From CAYMPH01 sp964529415 (GTDB taxonomy: Bacteria > Spirochaetota > UBA4802 > UBA5550): DNA of 64,000 nucleotides. Below are positions 8,752 to 15,920 of this stretch, piece after piece; positions within the stretch are counted from its first letter, which is position 1, and each line of letters begins with the position of its first letter. The notes beneath the pieces were generated by a model. The model ran no database searches. It was not told where the DNA came from and was given only the letters and a program-made list of their open reading frames with translations. Position numbers and translations under genes: made by a program. The stretch covers positions 124,001 through 188,000 of the forward strand of contig CAZGWD010000006.1 in NCBI GenBank assembly GCA_964529415.1, written 5' to 3'.

Positions 8752-9522
8752 ATGTCAGATAAAATGCCTGTAATTTTTATCGGTCACGGCAATCCGATGA
8801 ATGCAATCGAAGTAAATGAATTCAGTTTATCCTGGGCTGAGGAAGGCAGGTCACTGCCGCGTCCAAAAGCAATTCTTTGTGTATCTGCACACTGGGAGAC
8901 AAATGGAGTCCGTGTAACAGCAATGGAATCGCCAGGAACAATTTATGATTTTTACGGATTTCCTGATGAATTATATAATGTCTCTTATCCTGCTCCAGGA
9001 TCACCGGAGCTTGCTGAAAATGTTGTAAAGATTCTGAAAAAATTTAATGCAGTTAAAGATTATGATCGCGGATTTGATCATGGCTGCTGGTCAGTGCTGT
9101 ATAAAATGTTTCCCAAAGCTGATATACCGGTTGTTCAATTAAGTCTTGACCGGACCTTGACTCCACAGGAGCATTATGATTTAGGAAAGCAATTATCTTT
9201 ACTGCGTGAAAAGGGTGTGCTTGTAATCGGAAGCGGAAATATAGTTCATAATTTAAGCATGGTTGTATGGGAAGATGTTGCATTTGACTGGGCTGTTCAG
9301 TTTGACAACCAGGTTGCAGACTGGATTAAAACAGATAATCATAATGCGATTATTCATTATGAAAAATACGGGAAATCTGCTGAACTGTCAGTAAATACCT
9401 CTGAACATTATCTTCCGCTTTTATATGTTTTAGCATTAAAAGAAAAAGATGAGGCTGTATCTTTTTTTGCGGATAAAATATGGGGCGGATCAATCAGTAT
9501 GCGATCAATACGTATTGGTTAG
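8752..9522 (+). CDS. ygiD: Extradiol aromatic ring-opening dioxygenase (DODA/YgiD family)
   Basis: 256 residues, the normal length for YgiD/4,5-DOPA extradiol dioxygenases, class III LigB superfamily. Visible signatures are FIGHGNPMNA at the N-terminus (metal His), SAHWETNGV, FDHGCWSVLYKMFP, PVVQLSLD, GSGNIVHNL and SEHYLPLLY, the last providing a C-terminal His. These match the metal-binding and substrate positions of the family. The enzyme is predicted cytoplasmic, cleaving a catechol ring with Fe or Zn; the physiological substrate is unknown. It stands alone, with a 270-base AT-rich leader upstream. Confidence 0.9.
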   Translation: MSDKMPVIFIGHGNPMNAIEVNEFSLSWAEEGRSLPRPKAILCVSAHWETNGVRVTAMESPGTIYDFYGFPDELYNVSYPAPGSPELAENVVKILKKFNAVKDYDRGFDHGCWSVLYKMFPKADIPVVQLSLDRTLTPQEHYDLGKQLSLLREKGVLVIGSGNIVHNLSMVVWEDVAFDWAVQFDNQVADWIKTDNHNAIIHYEKYGKSAELSVNTSEHYLPLLYVLALKEKDEAVSFFADKIWGGSISMRSIRIG

Positions 9523-9598
9523 AACATCAATAATTTAATTAATAAATGATGAATAACTGAAAAATTCTTTTAGCTTCAATCAAATGAGGAGAAAATTC

Positions 9599-10201
9599 AT
9601 GAATGGATCGCCAGTTCTTGAGGTCTTTTTCGATTATACATGACCATGGTGTTATCTCGGTACCGTGCGCACCGACCGTTTACAGAAAGAGTTCGGGGTT
9701 GAAATCAGATGGAAAGTATTCCCGCTGCATCCGGAAGTACCTGAGGAAGGCATAGAGTTAACCAGACTTTTTGCCGGAATGGAGTCGCGGATCAAGGCCA
9801 TGCAGTCAAGGCTGCGTCAGGCTGCAAACGCTGAAGGACTTCCCATTACAGAACGGTCCCATACTTATAACAGCAGGCGGGCCCAGGAACTGGGGAAATG
9901 GGCTGAAGCACAGGGGAAAGGGGATGCATTTCATCGTGCAGTTTACCGTGCATTTTTTGTTGAAGGAAAAAACATTGCTCTGATAAACGAACTGGCTGTA
10001 GTTGCAGCTGAAATAGGTCTTTCCTCTGATGACGCAAGGGAGATTATTTTATCAGGAAGCTTCAGTGAAACTGTTGATGAAGACTGGGAAATGGCTGCAT
10101 CGCTTGGGATCACTGCAGTACCGGCTCATATATACGGTAACAGAAGGCTTTCAGGATTCGCTCCATATGAAGATTTTGTGAGGCTGATTGAGGAGAGATA
10201 A
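9599..10201 (+). CDS. DsbA/FrnE-like thiol oxidoreductase, probable selenoprotein (in-frame TGA = Sec15)
   Basis: An open frame from ATG 9599 (AGGAGA six bases before it) runs 14 codons to TGA at 9641-9643 and continues in the same frame to TAA at 10201, giving 200 residues. The TGA falls exactly at the first Cys of the thioredoxin-fold active site: DYT-U-PWCYLG, where FrnE/DsbA-family proteins have CPWC. The rest is a typical FrnE-like protein, with WKVFPLHPEVP, a helical insertion (HTYNSRRAQELGKWAE) and the cis-Pro stretch GITAVPAHIYG followed by SGFAPYEDF. The ribosome-binding site, the conserved residues before the TGA and the exact active-site position argue against a random stop. A conventional caller would truncate it to 9665-10201. 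Base composition is a little more GC-rich than its neighbours. Confidence 0.85.
9644..9676 (+). promoter_or_regulatory. Candidate bacterial SECIS hairpin
   Basis: Just after the TGA, TCGGT at 9657-9661 can pair with ACCGA at 9671-9675 around a nine-base loop that contains GT at 9665-9666, about 22 bases after the TGA. Bacterial SECIS elements lie in this distance range and carry a G or GU in the apical loop. An alternative GGTG/CACC pairing (9648-9651 with 9670-9673) competes. No folding calculation was possible. Confidence 0.5.
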
Positions 10202-10326
10202 AATAAAGAACAGCATTTTTGTTGATTAAAGATTTTATTATGCAATAGGTAAACTTATAATATATAGTAATTATTCTTGACTTTAATATTCCGCAATAGC
10301 ATTTTACTTGAATTAAGGATAATAAA

Positions 10327-11031
10327 ATGATTAAAATAGATTCAGCTACCAAAAAGTACGGCACATTGACTGCAGTTGATTCCGTTTCGTTCGAGGTAAA
10401 GAAAGGCGAATATTTTGCGCTGCTGGGGCCGAATGGAGCCGGTAAGACAACAATTGTTAAAATGCTCCTTGATTTTACTTCACCATCAAGCGGGCATGTT
10501 TCTATAGATGGGATTCCCTCAAATGAAACTGCCGCCCGTACCGGAATCGGATATCTGGCTGAGAATCAGAAAATATCTCCGCATCTTTCCGGATATGCAT
10601 ATCTGACCAGGTGCGCTGAATATCTCGGACTTTCCAAAGCAGAAACAAAAGTACAGATCGGAAAAATTGTTGATATCGTGGGCATGACTGGCAAAGAGCG
10701 CAACATGTCAAAAACATACAGCAAGGGTATGGTGCAGCGCATCGGACTGGGGGCGTGTCTGCTCGGGAAACCTAAGGTACTTATTCTGGACGAACCTACT
10801 GCAGGACTTGATCCTATCGGCATCCGTGAAATACGTATGATACTTGAAAATCTACGCAAAGACGGGGTGACGATCCTTTTAAATTCACACCTGTTGTCTG
10901 AAGTTGAAAAAATTTGCGATACTGCGGCAATAATTAAAAACGGGAAACTTCTGGTAAAAGACGCGATTTCATCCATTGTTAAAGATGGAGAGAATCTGGA
11001 AGATGTCTTTATCCGGTATGTACAGGGATAA
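10327..11031 (+). CDS. ABC transporter ATP-binding protein
   Basis: 234 residues with all nucleotide-binding motifs: Walker A GPNGAGKTT near 36-44, a Q-loop region, a signature variant (YSKGMVQR), Walker B VLILDEPTAGLDP and the switch His in LLNSHLL. The sequence resembles the ABC-2 exporter ATPases (NatA/YhaQ type). AAGGA lies six bases before the ATG. The partner membrane protein starts one base after its stop codon, so the two form an operon. The cargo is not evident. Confidence 0.93.
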   Translation: MIKIDSATKKYGTLTAVDSVSFEVKKGEYFALLGPNGAGKTTIVKMLLDFTSPSSGHVSIDGIPSNETAARTGIGYLAENQKISPHLSGYAYLTRCAEYLGLSKAETKVQIGKIVDIVGMTGKERNMSKTYSKGMVQRIGLGACLLGKPKVLILDEPTAGLDPIGIREIRMILENLRKDGVTILLNSHLLSEVEKICDTAAIIKNGKLLVKDAISSIVKDGENLEDVFIRYVQG

Positions 11032-11032
11032 T

Positions 11033-11869
11033 ATGAACAAACTTAAACTTTTACTCAACATCATGCGGCATACTATTCTTGACCAGATGAAGCAGAAGAG
11101 CTTTATGGTCATATTTATTATAAGCGGATTTTTCGTACTCGGAATTAAAAACTGCTACCAGGGGAATTATACTGTCAATGCCCAGCAGGTCGATGGGGCG
11201 ATGGTAGCTCTGGGTGTTTCAAAAGTAATGTTTAATGTTGTCGTAACTGTTGCCATGATTATAGCAGCTCTTTTCTCAATGCGGATTATAAAAAGCGAAC
11301 GTCTTGATGGTACGCAGAGCACCATTTTATCAAAACCGGTTTCACGTTATGATTATATAATCGGCAAAATGGCTGGTCTCTGGATCGTTACCTTCTTATT
11401 TATGTTTGCCCTGCATGCGGTTATTTTCTCAATTGTATTAATTAAAACAGGAGCGGCGATGCCAGGGTATCTGTTTGCTTCTTTCATGTGCTCAATCGAT
11501 ATTCTGTTTGTAGTGTGCTTTGTGATGCTCCTGTCTCTGTATCTCCCGGATTTTGCAAGCTTCATTATTGTTTCTGCAGTAGGTTTATTCGGCTATATCG
11601 GAGACGGTATTTATTCAGTCAGCCAGAGCAAAATGGTGCAGGATGCTTTTACAGGAAACGCATCTAAACTCCCGGACATATCAGTGTGGAAAATTGCTTA
11701 TCTTGCATTGCCTAAACTATCAACAGCGCAGCTTTATGCTTCTTCATTCATATCCGGCGAGTCCTTTAATTATGCAGGCCCGATACATCCGATGATCAAC
11801 ATTGTGTTATATTGCATATTTGCTTTAGGGTTATTGCTGATTCTTTTCAGGAAACAGGATATTGCTTAA
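11033..11869 (+). CDS. ABC-2 type transporter permease
   Basis: 278 residues. I chose the ATG at 11033 because AGGG lies six bases before it and the upstream ATPase stops at 11031; a longer frame from 10976 would overlap that gene. About six hydrophobic segments are visible, the first at residues 20-37. The segment RIIKSERLDGTQSTILSKPV, then SRYDYIIGK, is the amphipathic coupling region typical of ABC-2 permeases (IAxERExGTxxxLLSxPVSR pattern). It pairs with the preceding ATPase to form an exporter. Confidence 0.85.
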   Translation: MNKLKLLLNIMRHTILDQMKQKSFMVIFIISGFFVLGIKNCYQGNYTVNAQQVDGAMVALGVSKVMFNVVVTVAMIIAALFSMRIIKSERLDGTQSTILSKPVSRYDYIIGKMAGLWIVTFLFMFALHAVIFSIVLIKTGAAMPGYLFASFMCSIDILFVVCFVMLLSLYLPDFASFIIVSAVGLFGYIGDGIYSVSQSKMVQDAFTGNASKLPDISVWKIAYLALPKLSTAQLYASSFISGESFNYAGPIHPMINIVLYCIFALGLLLILFRKQDIA

Positions 11870-12011
11870 TTAATTATCATTATTAATTTTGATTACTATA
11901 ACCGTAATTTCTTTGTTCATCTATTATTTAACTAATTTTTTTTGATCCATCGGATTTGCGGCATTTTTGTCGCATGGTGGTGTAAGGTGAGCAATGAATA
12001 GCAATTGTAAA

Positions 12012-12058
12012 ACTTATTGGGCGCTACAGGGATCGAACCTGTGACCCACTGCTTGTAA
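12012..12058 (-). repeat. Partial copy of the tRNA-Val 3' end (probable att site)
   Basis: 47 bases identical to 14462-14508 except at 12048. They cover the trailer, acceptor strand, T arm and anticodon 3' side of tRNA-Val, then identity stops. A second homologous stretch precedes it (about 11961-12000, resembling 14310-14345). A tRNA-end duplication 2.4 kb from the intact tRNA is the footprint of site-specific integration. Confidence 0.75.
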
Positions 12059-12094
12059 ACTTTGAAAGTATTAACCAGTTTTTCACTCTGCAAA

Positions 12095-12436
12095 TTAAGA
12101 TTCCGAAGCTATTTTTAATCTATCTTTTGTAATTGAAGCAAAAAAATCCTGTGACCATATTTTTACATCTTCCGGATTTTTAATAAATGGAAGTACATCC
12201 CTTTTTGCCTGGTCAAAATCCACTGAAGCAAATCGCTCGTTTAAATGCTGCCTCAGGCTGGTTTCATTTAGAGTTTCATTTGAAGATAAATGTCCGGATT
12301 GCTTCATCCGGCTTGAGAGATTTTTAATGTTCAGGGGAATCTCTTTTGATAAATACCATATGTAATTATAAAAATCCCTGCCTTTGACTCTGGTCTGCCA
12401 TGTACGTATCTTTAAAGTGTGCCTTGTTTGTTCCTT
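12095..12436 (-). pseudogene. AbiEii/AbiGii-type nucleotidyltransferase toxin, C-terminal fragment
   Basis: An open frame of 113 codons with no credible start: an in-frame TAA lies at 12437-12439 and the only internal ATG would cut the domain. The sequence matches the C-terminal part of AbiEii proteins: TRVKGRDFYNYIWYLSKEIP, then LNERFASVDFDQAKRDV, then FIKNPEDVKIWSQDFF. The catalytic nucleotidyltransferase half (GGS and DxD) is absent. In intact systems AbiEii pairs with an AbiEi antitoxin; none is seen here. It lies inside the tRNA-bounded island and looks like decay of a phage-defence toxin-antitoxin system. Confidence 0.65.
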
Positions 12437-12571
12437 TTAAGTATATAATAATAAATTAAATCGGGGATTTATATTTAGCAGTGTGTGTGATATTTTCGAT
12501 GAACGGTCTGGATGTATTAAAAATAGATTTCATGCAGCGGTATTGATGATAAATTATTCAGTAGTTGAATC

Positions 12572-12673
12572 CTACATGATTTGGATTCCGTTTTCTATAA
12601 CTTCGCGGGCTAATGGATTTTCATGAGTAAAGTCGCTGATTGAAAAAGGTCTTGGCTCAATCCGGAGATACAA
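12572..12673 (-). pseudogene. Fragment of an MNT-type nucleotidyltransferase, C-terminus
   Basis: 33 open codons ending in a stop encode LYLRIEPRPFSISDFT, HENPLAREVIENGIQIM, which follows the end of small MNT-domain nucleotidyltransferases (IEPHPF...NPL..EV...G..I). The front of the gene is gone. The neighbouring plus-strand stretch 12674-12816 has a short open frame (MRYLHILALLQNNKDPFDWN) that I do not recognise. 12437-12571 shows nothing. Confidence 0.4.
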
Positions 12674-12816
12674 TTAAATGTAATCATGCGGTACCTGCAT
12701 ATACTCGCTTTGCTCCAGAACAATAAAGACCCGTTCGATTGGAATGGAAGCACACTTGCAGATGTACTTTCTCGTGATGAAAGCAGTTCCCTTGCTTCCG
12801 TGAAAATATTATCATA

Positions 12817-13932
12817 TTATTTATAATATAAGAAGTTATTTTGATCTTTAATCAGTAAATTCAAAAGTTTGGGGTGAGTAAAAAGTTTTTCTTTTCCGGA
12901 GGTTTGTTCAACTAAAACTCCTGCAATGCAAAGATGTTTCAGATATTCACTTGCAGTCTGGCGTTTCGCAATATTCCTTTCAACTAAATTTCCTATTCTG
13001 CAGTAAGGCTGTTCGAAAATTAAATCTAAAAGTTCACGGCTGTATATTTTTGGTAATTTTTTTCGAATATATTCAGCAGTGTGTTCAGAAAGGTTGCGGA
13101 TAGCAGCAATCTTGGAAGTTGTCCAGATAGAAGTTTCTTCCACTCCACGAAGAATAAATAAAATCCAGTCTTCCCATATATCTTTCCTTGTTACTTCCAG
13201 AAGCAGGGAATAATAATCTGATTTATGCTGGATTATATACCTGCTCAGATATAATATCGGTAAAGTCAGTAAGCCTTTTTCTATTAGGTACAAGCTGTTA
13301 ATAACACGTCCTGTTCGTCCATTACCGTCAGTAAAAGGATGAATGGCTTCAAATTGATAATGAGCGGCAGCCATCCTTACAAGCGGATCAATATTTTTAT
13401 CATCATGCAAAAAAAGCTCCCAGTTTGAAAGTAATTCTCGAATAACATTCTCTCCAACTGGAGGAGTATAAATAATTTTCCCGGATTTTTTATTCTGCAA
13501 AGCAGTACCTGGTACTTTACGGACAAACATTTCATGTCCTTTAATATTGGTACATATGATTTCTGCAGTAGCAGTGCATAATGGTCGTTTATTTAAAGAT
13601 TTAAATCCGGTTAAAAGAGCACTACGGTATTGCAATGCTTCTTTCGTTGCAGGGTCAGCTTTATTATTTAAATCAGAAAAGCGGAAAAGTTGATCCGAAG
13701 TGGTAACTATATTTTCAATTTCTAAACTTGCCTGCGCTTCAAGAAGCGGCAAACTGTTTATAAGCATACTCTGGTTTGGAATCAATTGAGCAGCCTGTTT
13801 TAACTCTGATAAAGCCGCTCGGGACGTTATGCATGCCTTGAGTACGGACCTTGTTTCCAGTTCAATCTTTGGCGGCAATTTTGGTAAATCGTTATATGGT
13901 TGTTCCGGCTTCCAGTCTTTTTTCTCATTCAT
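12817..13932 (-). CDS. Fic family AMPylase with N-terminal inhibitory motif
   Basis: 371 residues, the usual length of class II Fic proteins. The Fic motif HPFTDGNGRTGR is complete with catalytic His198. Residues 69-74 (SLEIEN) fit the S/T-x-x-x-E-G/N inhibitory helix, whose Glu blocks ATP positioning, so the enzyme probably restrains itself. An N-terminal Fic_N-type segment and a C-terminal winged-helix-like region (about 300-365) are also seen. Such proteins transfer AMP to target protein hydroxyls; the target is unknown. It is the only intact gene in the tRNA-bounded island, and an inverted repeat lies directly upstream of it. Confidence 0.92.
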   Translation of the reverse strand: MNEKKDWKPEQPYNDLPKLPPKIELETRSVLKACITSRAALSELKQAAQLIPNQSMLINSLPLLEAQASLEIENIVTTSDQLFRFSDLNNKADPATKEALQYRSALLTGFKSLNKRPLCTATAEIICTNIKGHEMFVRKVPGTALQNKKSGKIIYTPPVGENVIRELLSNWELFLHDDKNIDPLVRMAAAHYQFEAIHPFTDGNGRTGRVINSLYLIEKGLLTLPILYLSRYIIQHKSDYYSLLLEVTRKDIWEDWILFILRGVEETSIWTTSKIAAIRNLSEHTAEYIRKKLPKIYSRELLDLIFEQPYCRIGNLVERNIAKRQTASEYLKHLCIAGVLVEQTSGKEKLFTHPKLLNLLIKDQNNFLYYK

Positions 13933-13973
13933 GATAATATAGCCTTATTTTTATAAGATATATTATGTTGATG

Positions 13974-14004
13974 TTATCGACATGTCAAGTAAATATGTCG
14001 ATAA
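13974..14004. promoter_or_regulatory. Perfect inverted repeat upstream of fic (operator candidate)
   Basis: TTATCGACAT at 13974-13983 and ATGTCGATAA at 13995-14004, ten paired bases with an 11-base spacer, 42 bases upstream of the Fic start. A further GACATGT follows at about 14019. The centre-to-centre spacing of two DNA turns suits a dimeric repressor, possibly the Fic C-terminal winged helix itself. Confidence 0.55.
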
Positions 14005-14051
14005 ATATCTATTTTTTAGACATGTTTATAATTTTATAAAATCCATTTTGC

Positions 14052-14168
14052 ATGGAAACAATTCATATCAAAGAATCATTAGGAACAGAAATTTAGCTTG
14101 AACAGAAAATTGAAAAACTCGAAAGGAATTTTTCAGTGGGGTTTGAGTTGTTTGTGAATAAAACTTAG
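14052..14168 (+). pseudogene. Short broken reading frame with internal TAG
   Basis: From ATG 14052 the frame reads METIHIKESLGTEI, a TAG at 14094-14096, then LEQKIEKLERNF, SVGFELFVNKT and a stop. The coherent amphipathic character on both sides of the TAG suggests a small gene recently broken. I do not recognise the family. The rest of 14005-14309 shows nothing. Confidence 0.25.
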
Positions 14169-14309
14169 TTCTTACTTTCACCTTCCGTAAAGCTATATTA
14201 TGCCTTATTAACCAATATTTTATTACGTTATATGAATTAATCACATGCAGTATTGTAAGGAGAGTAAAAAAGAAAATGATTATTAATTATTGTTTTTATC
14301 AATAAATTT

Positions 14310-14345
14310 TGGGACATTTTTGGGACATGGTGGGCAATGGATAGC
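14310..14345. repeat. GGGACA direct repeats next to tRNA-Val
   Basis: GGGACATTTTT, then GGGACATGGTGGGCAATGG. A diverged copy lies at about 11961-12000 next to the partial tRNA, in the same order relative to the tRNA end. Sequences of this kind commonly border integrated elements and may be recombinase arm sites or the integrase gene end. No integrase gene remains. 14346-14467 is AT-rich with nothing recognisable. Confidence 0.45.
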
Positions 14346-14467
14346 TATTATTAGCAATTTATTAAGTAGAGATTAAGCCATCCTTACATAAAATACTAAC
14401 ATATTTTTTAGTTTGTATTGTAATTCATTACAATTTGAATCAATGAATCGCAATCTTTGATACTTAT

Positions 14468-14540
14468 TGGGCGCTACAGGGATCGAACCTGTGACCCTCT
14501 GCTTGTAAGGCAGATGCTCTCCCAGCTGAGCTAAGCGCCC
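14468..14540 (-). tRNA. tRNA-Val (anticodon TAC)
   Basis: 73 bases on the minus strand, without an encoded CCA. The acceptor arm GGGCGCT pairs with AGCGCCC; D arm AGCTCAGCTGGGAGAGC; anticodon stem TCTGC/GCAGA around CTTACAA, giving anticodon TAC; T arm CACAG-GTTCGAT-CCCTGTAG. Discriminator A. Its 5' ten bases overlap the 3' end of the HU-like gene. Its 3' end is duplicated at 12012-12058. Confidence 0.95.
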
Positions 14541-14815
14541 TTTATCTTCGGTTCCTTTTCAGTTGATTTACTCGCTTTAAAGCCGAGTAAAGACTTTGCA
14601 GGAACATCGATTTTCTTATTTGCAAATGGAGAAAAAACTTTTCTCGCTTTTTTGTCATTCAGGAAAAAAGTCCCGAATCCTCTTATTTCTACTGTTTCTC
14701 CCTTGGCAACCGACTCTTTGATTTTTTCAAGAAAGTTGTCTACAATAAATATTACTTCTTTCTTCTTTAAACCGCTTTTTTGAGTCAACTCGTCGACTAT
14801 GGAGGTTTTGGTCAA
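14531..14815 (-). CDS. HU/IHF-family DNA-binding protein
   Basis: 94 residues, standard for the HU/IHF fold: helices MTKTSIVDELTQKSGLKKKE and VIFIVDNFLEKIKESVAKGE, the beta segment VEIRGFGTFFL, and the DNA-binding arm around ARKVFSPFANKKIDVPAKSLLGFKAS. The expected arm proline is present in part (FANKKIDVPA). Translation starts at TTG with GAGG five to six bases upstream. The stop codon TAG lies inside the tRNA-Val gene, so the last ten bases are shared. It follows rpsT by eight bases, implying an rpsT-HU-tRNA-Val transcript. HU bends and compacts DNA. Confidence 0.92.
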   Translation of the reverse strand: MTKTSIVDELTQKSGLKKKEVIFIVDNFLEKIKESVAKGETVEIRGFGTFFLNDKKARKVFSPFANKKIDVPAKSLLGFKASKSTEKEPKIKGA

Positions 14816-14823
14816 GGCTTCCT

Positions 14824-15114
14824 CTATGAATTTGAATTCTGTTTATTGTACGAATTAATTCTTTTTGCAAGTCTTGATTTTTTTCTTGAAGCAGTTTTTT
14901 TATGAACAAGACCGGTTCTTGCTGCTTTATCAACTTTTACATAGAATTGCTTTAGAAGTTCGCTTGTAACTTCCTGAGGAGCAGCTTCTTTTGCATCAAG
15001 AGCCTTGATTATTTTTTTTGATGATGTCCTGAGAGCTGTTTTAATTGACGCATTTTTTTCACGTCTTTTATCATTCTGTCTGTTTCTTTTTTTCTGAGAT
15101 TTGATATTAGCCAA
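14824..15114 (-). CDS. rpsT: 30S ribosomal protein S20
   Basis: 96 residues, highly basic and helical, with the family opening MANIKSQKKRNRQNDKRREK and the central TGLVHKKTASRKKSRLAKR motif, which is characteristic of S20 (IHKNTAARKKSRLA in others). S20 binds 16S rRNA near helices 9 and 44 and is needed for early 30S assembly. It is first in a likely operon with the HU-like gene and tRNA-Val. Two TTGACA boxes lie upstream on the same strand. Confidence 0.97.
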   Translation of the reverse strand: MANIKSQKKRNRQNDKRREKNASIKTALRTSSKKIIKALDAKEAAPQEVTSELLKQFYVKVDKAARTGLVHKKTASRKKSRLAKRINSYNKQNSNS

Positions 15115-15132
15115 TTCATTTACCTGTTTGTT

Positions 15133-15159
15133 ATTCTAATTTTGTTTACGGATTGTCAA
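15133..15159 (-). promoter_or_regulatory. Candidate rpsT promoter
   Basis: On the minus strand, TTGACA (15154-15159), a 15-base spacer and TAGAAT (15133-15138), about 20 bases upstream of the rpsT start. A second TTGACA lies 26 bases further upstream (15180-15185). The spacer is shorter than ideal. Confidence 0.4.
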
Positions 15160-15188
15160 TATGAAATAGCATAAAAAATTGTCAATAA

Positions 15189-15719
15189 TTATTCTAAAAT
15201 TAGCATTTTAAACAATTTTTTAGCATAATAATAAATTCTGCACGACCATTTACCGTCGCCTGTTTTTTTCTTATATAATAGAACTTTTGTTGTAGAGTTT
15301 GCGTAAGAATTGATCAGCAGATTGTCGCTCTGCTGCGCAGACGGGTTTCCAAATGATGCGAGCAGTTCAGCTTCAATTTTTTTAATTGATTTGTCATCAA
15401 TGTTTTCCCATTCAATGAGAGTTGAGTATAGTTTATTGTTGAAAAAAAGAAAATCTGCAGTATTTGAAGAAACAGCTTTTAAAATTTTAATTTTGTCGCT
15501 GTATTTTTCATCTATGGCTATTATAAAGGATAATATTTTATTTGTATATTCCGGTTTTTGTTTTGGTGTGAATACGGTTTGTTTGACATTCTGCGGAATA
15601 TCTTTTGTAATTTCTTCAAACTGAATTCCCCATTCAAGTTTCTGCGGATAATCCTGGGCGAAAATTCCGGTAGCCGCAAATATCAGAATGATTATTATAA
15701 TTTTTTTCTTAATTAACAT
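15189..15719 (-). CDS. Exported protein of unknown function
   Basis: 176 residues. A very hydrophobic signal peptide (MLIKKKIIIIILIFAATG) ends near IFAQ-DY. The mature part has mixed alpha/beta character (WGIQFEEITKDIP, FFNNKLYSTLIEWENID, KIEAELLASFGNP) and ends with a strand-rich KWSCRIYYYAKKL. The layout resembles small exported proteins with a helix-strand repeat, but I do not recognise the family. It lies 74 bases upstream of rpsT on the same strand, with the rpsT promoter in between. Periplasmic or outer-membrane location is inferred. Confidence 0.6.
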   Translation of the reverse strand: MLIKKKIIIIILIFAATGIFAQDYPQKLEWGIQFEEITKDIPQNVKQTVFTPKQKPEYTNKILSFIIAIDEKYSDKIKILKAVSSNTADFLFFNNKLYSTLIEWENIDDKSIKKIEAELLASFGNPSAQQSDNLLINSYANSTTKVLLYKKKTGDGKWSCRIYYYAKKLFKMLILE

Positions 15720-15920
15720 ATTTTTTTTCTATTTTATAATTGAAGTTATTTGTGCATTAAAAAATTATACATTTATTATGTGAACCCAAAAGAATATTAC
15801 TAAAATGATTTATCAGGATTCCCTTATGTCAGATATATACTTTATAATTGTCAAACATTTTAATAATAATATCCGAATAAAAAATTTCTGATTTAAAAGC
15901 AGTATAATAAAAGGTTAAAA

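Noticed and set aside
9665..10201. Simple truncated DsbA-like gene starting at GTG 9665
   Set aside because: It would lack the whole active-site strand, while the family sequence continues upstream through the TGA with a good ribosome-binding site.
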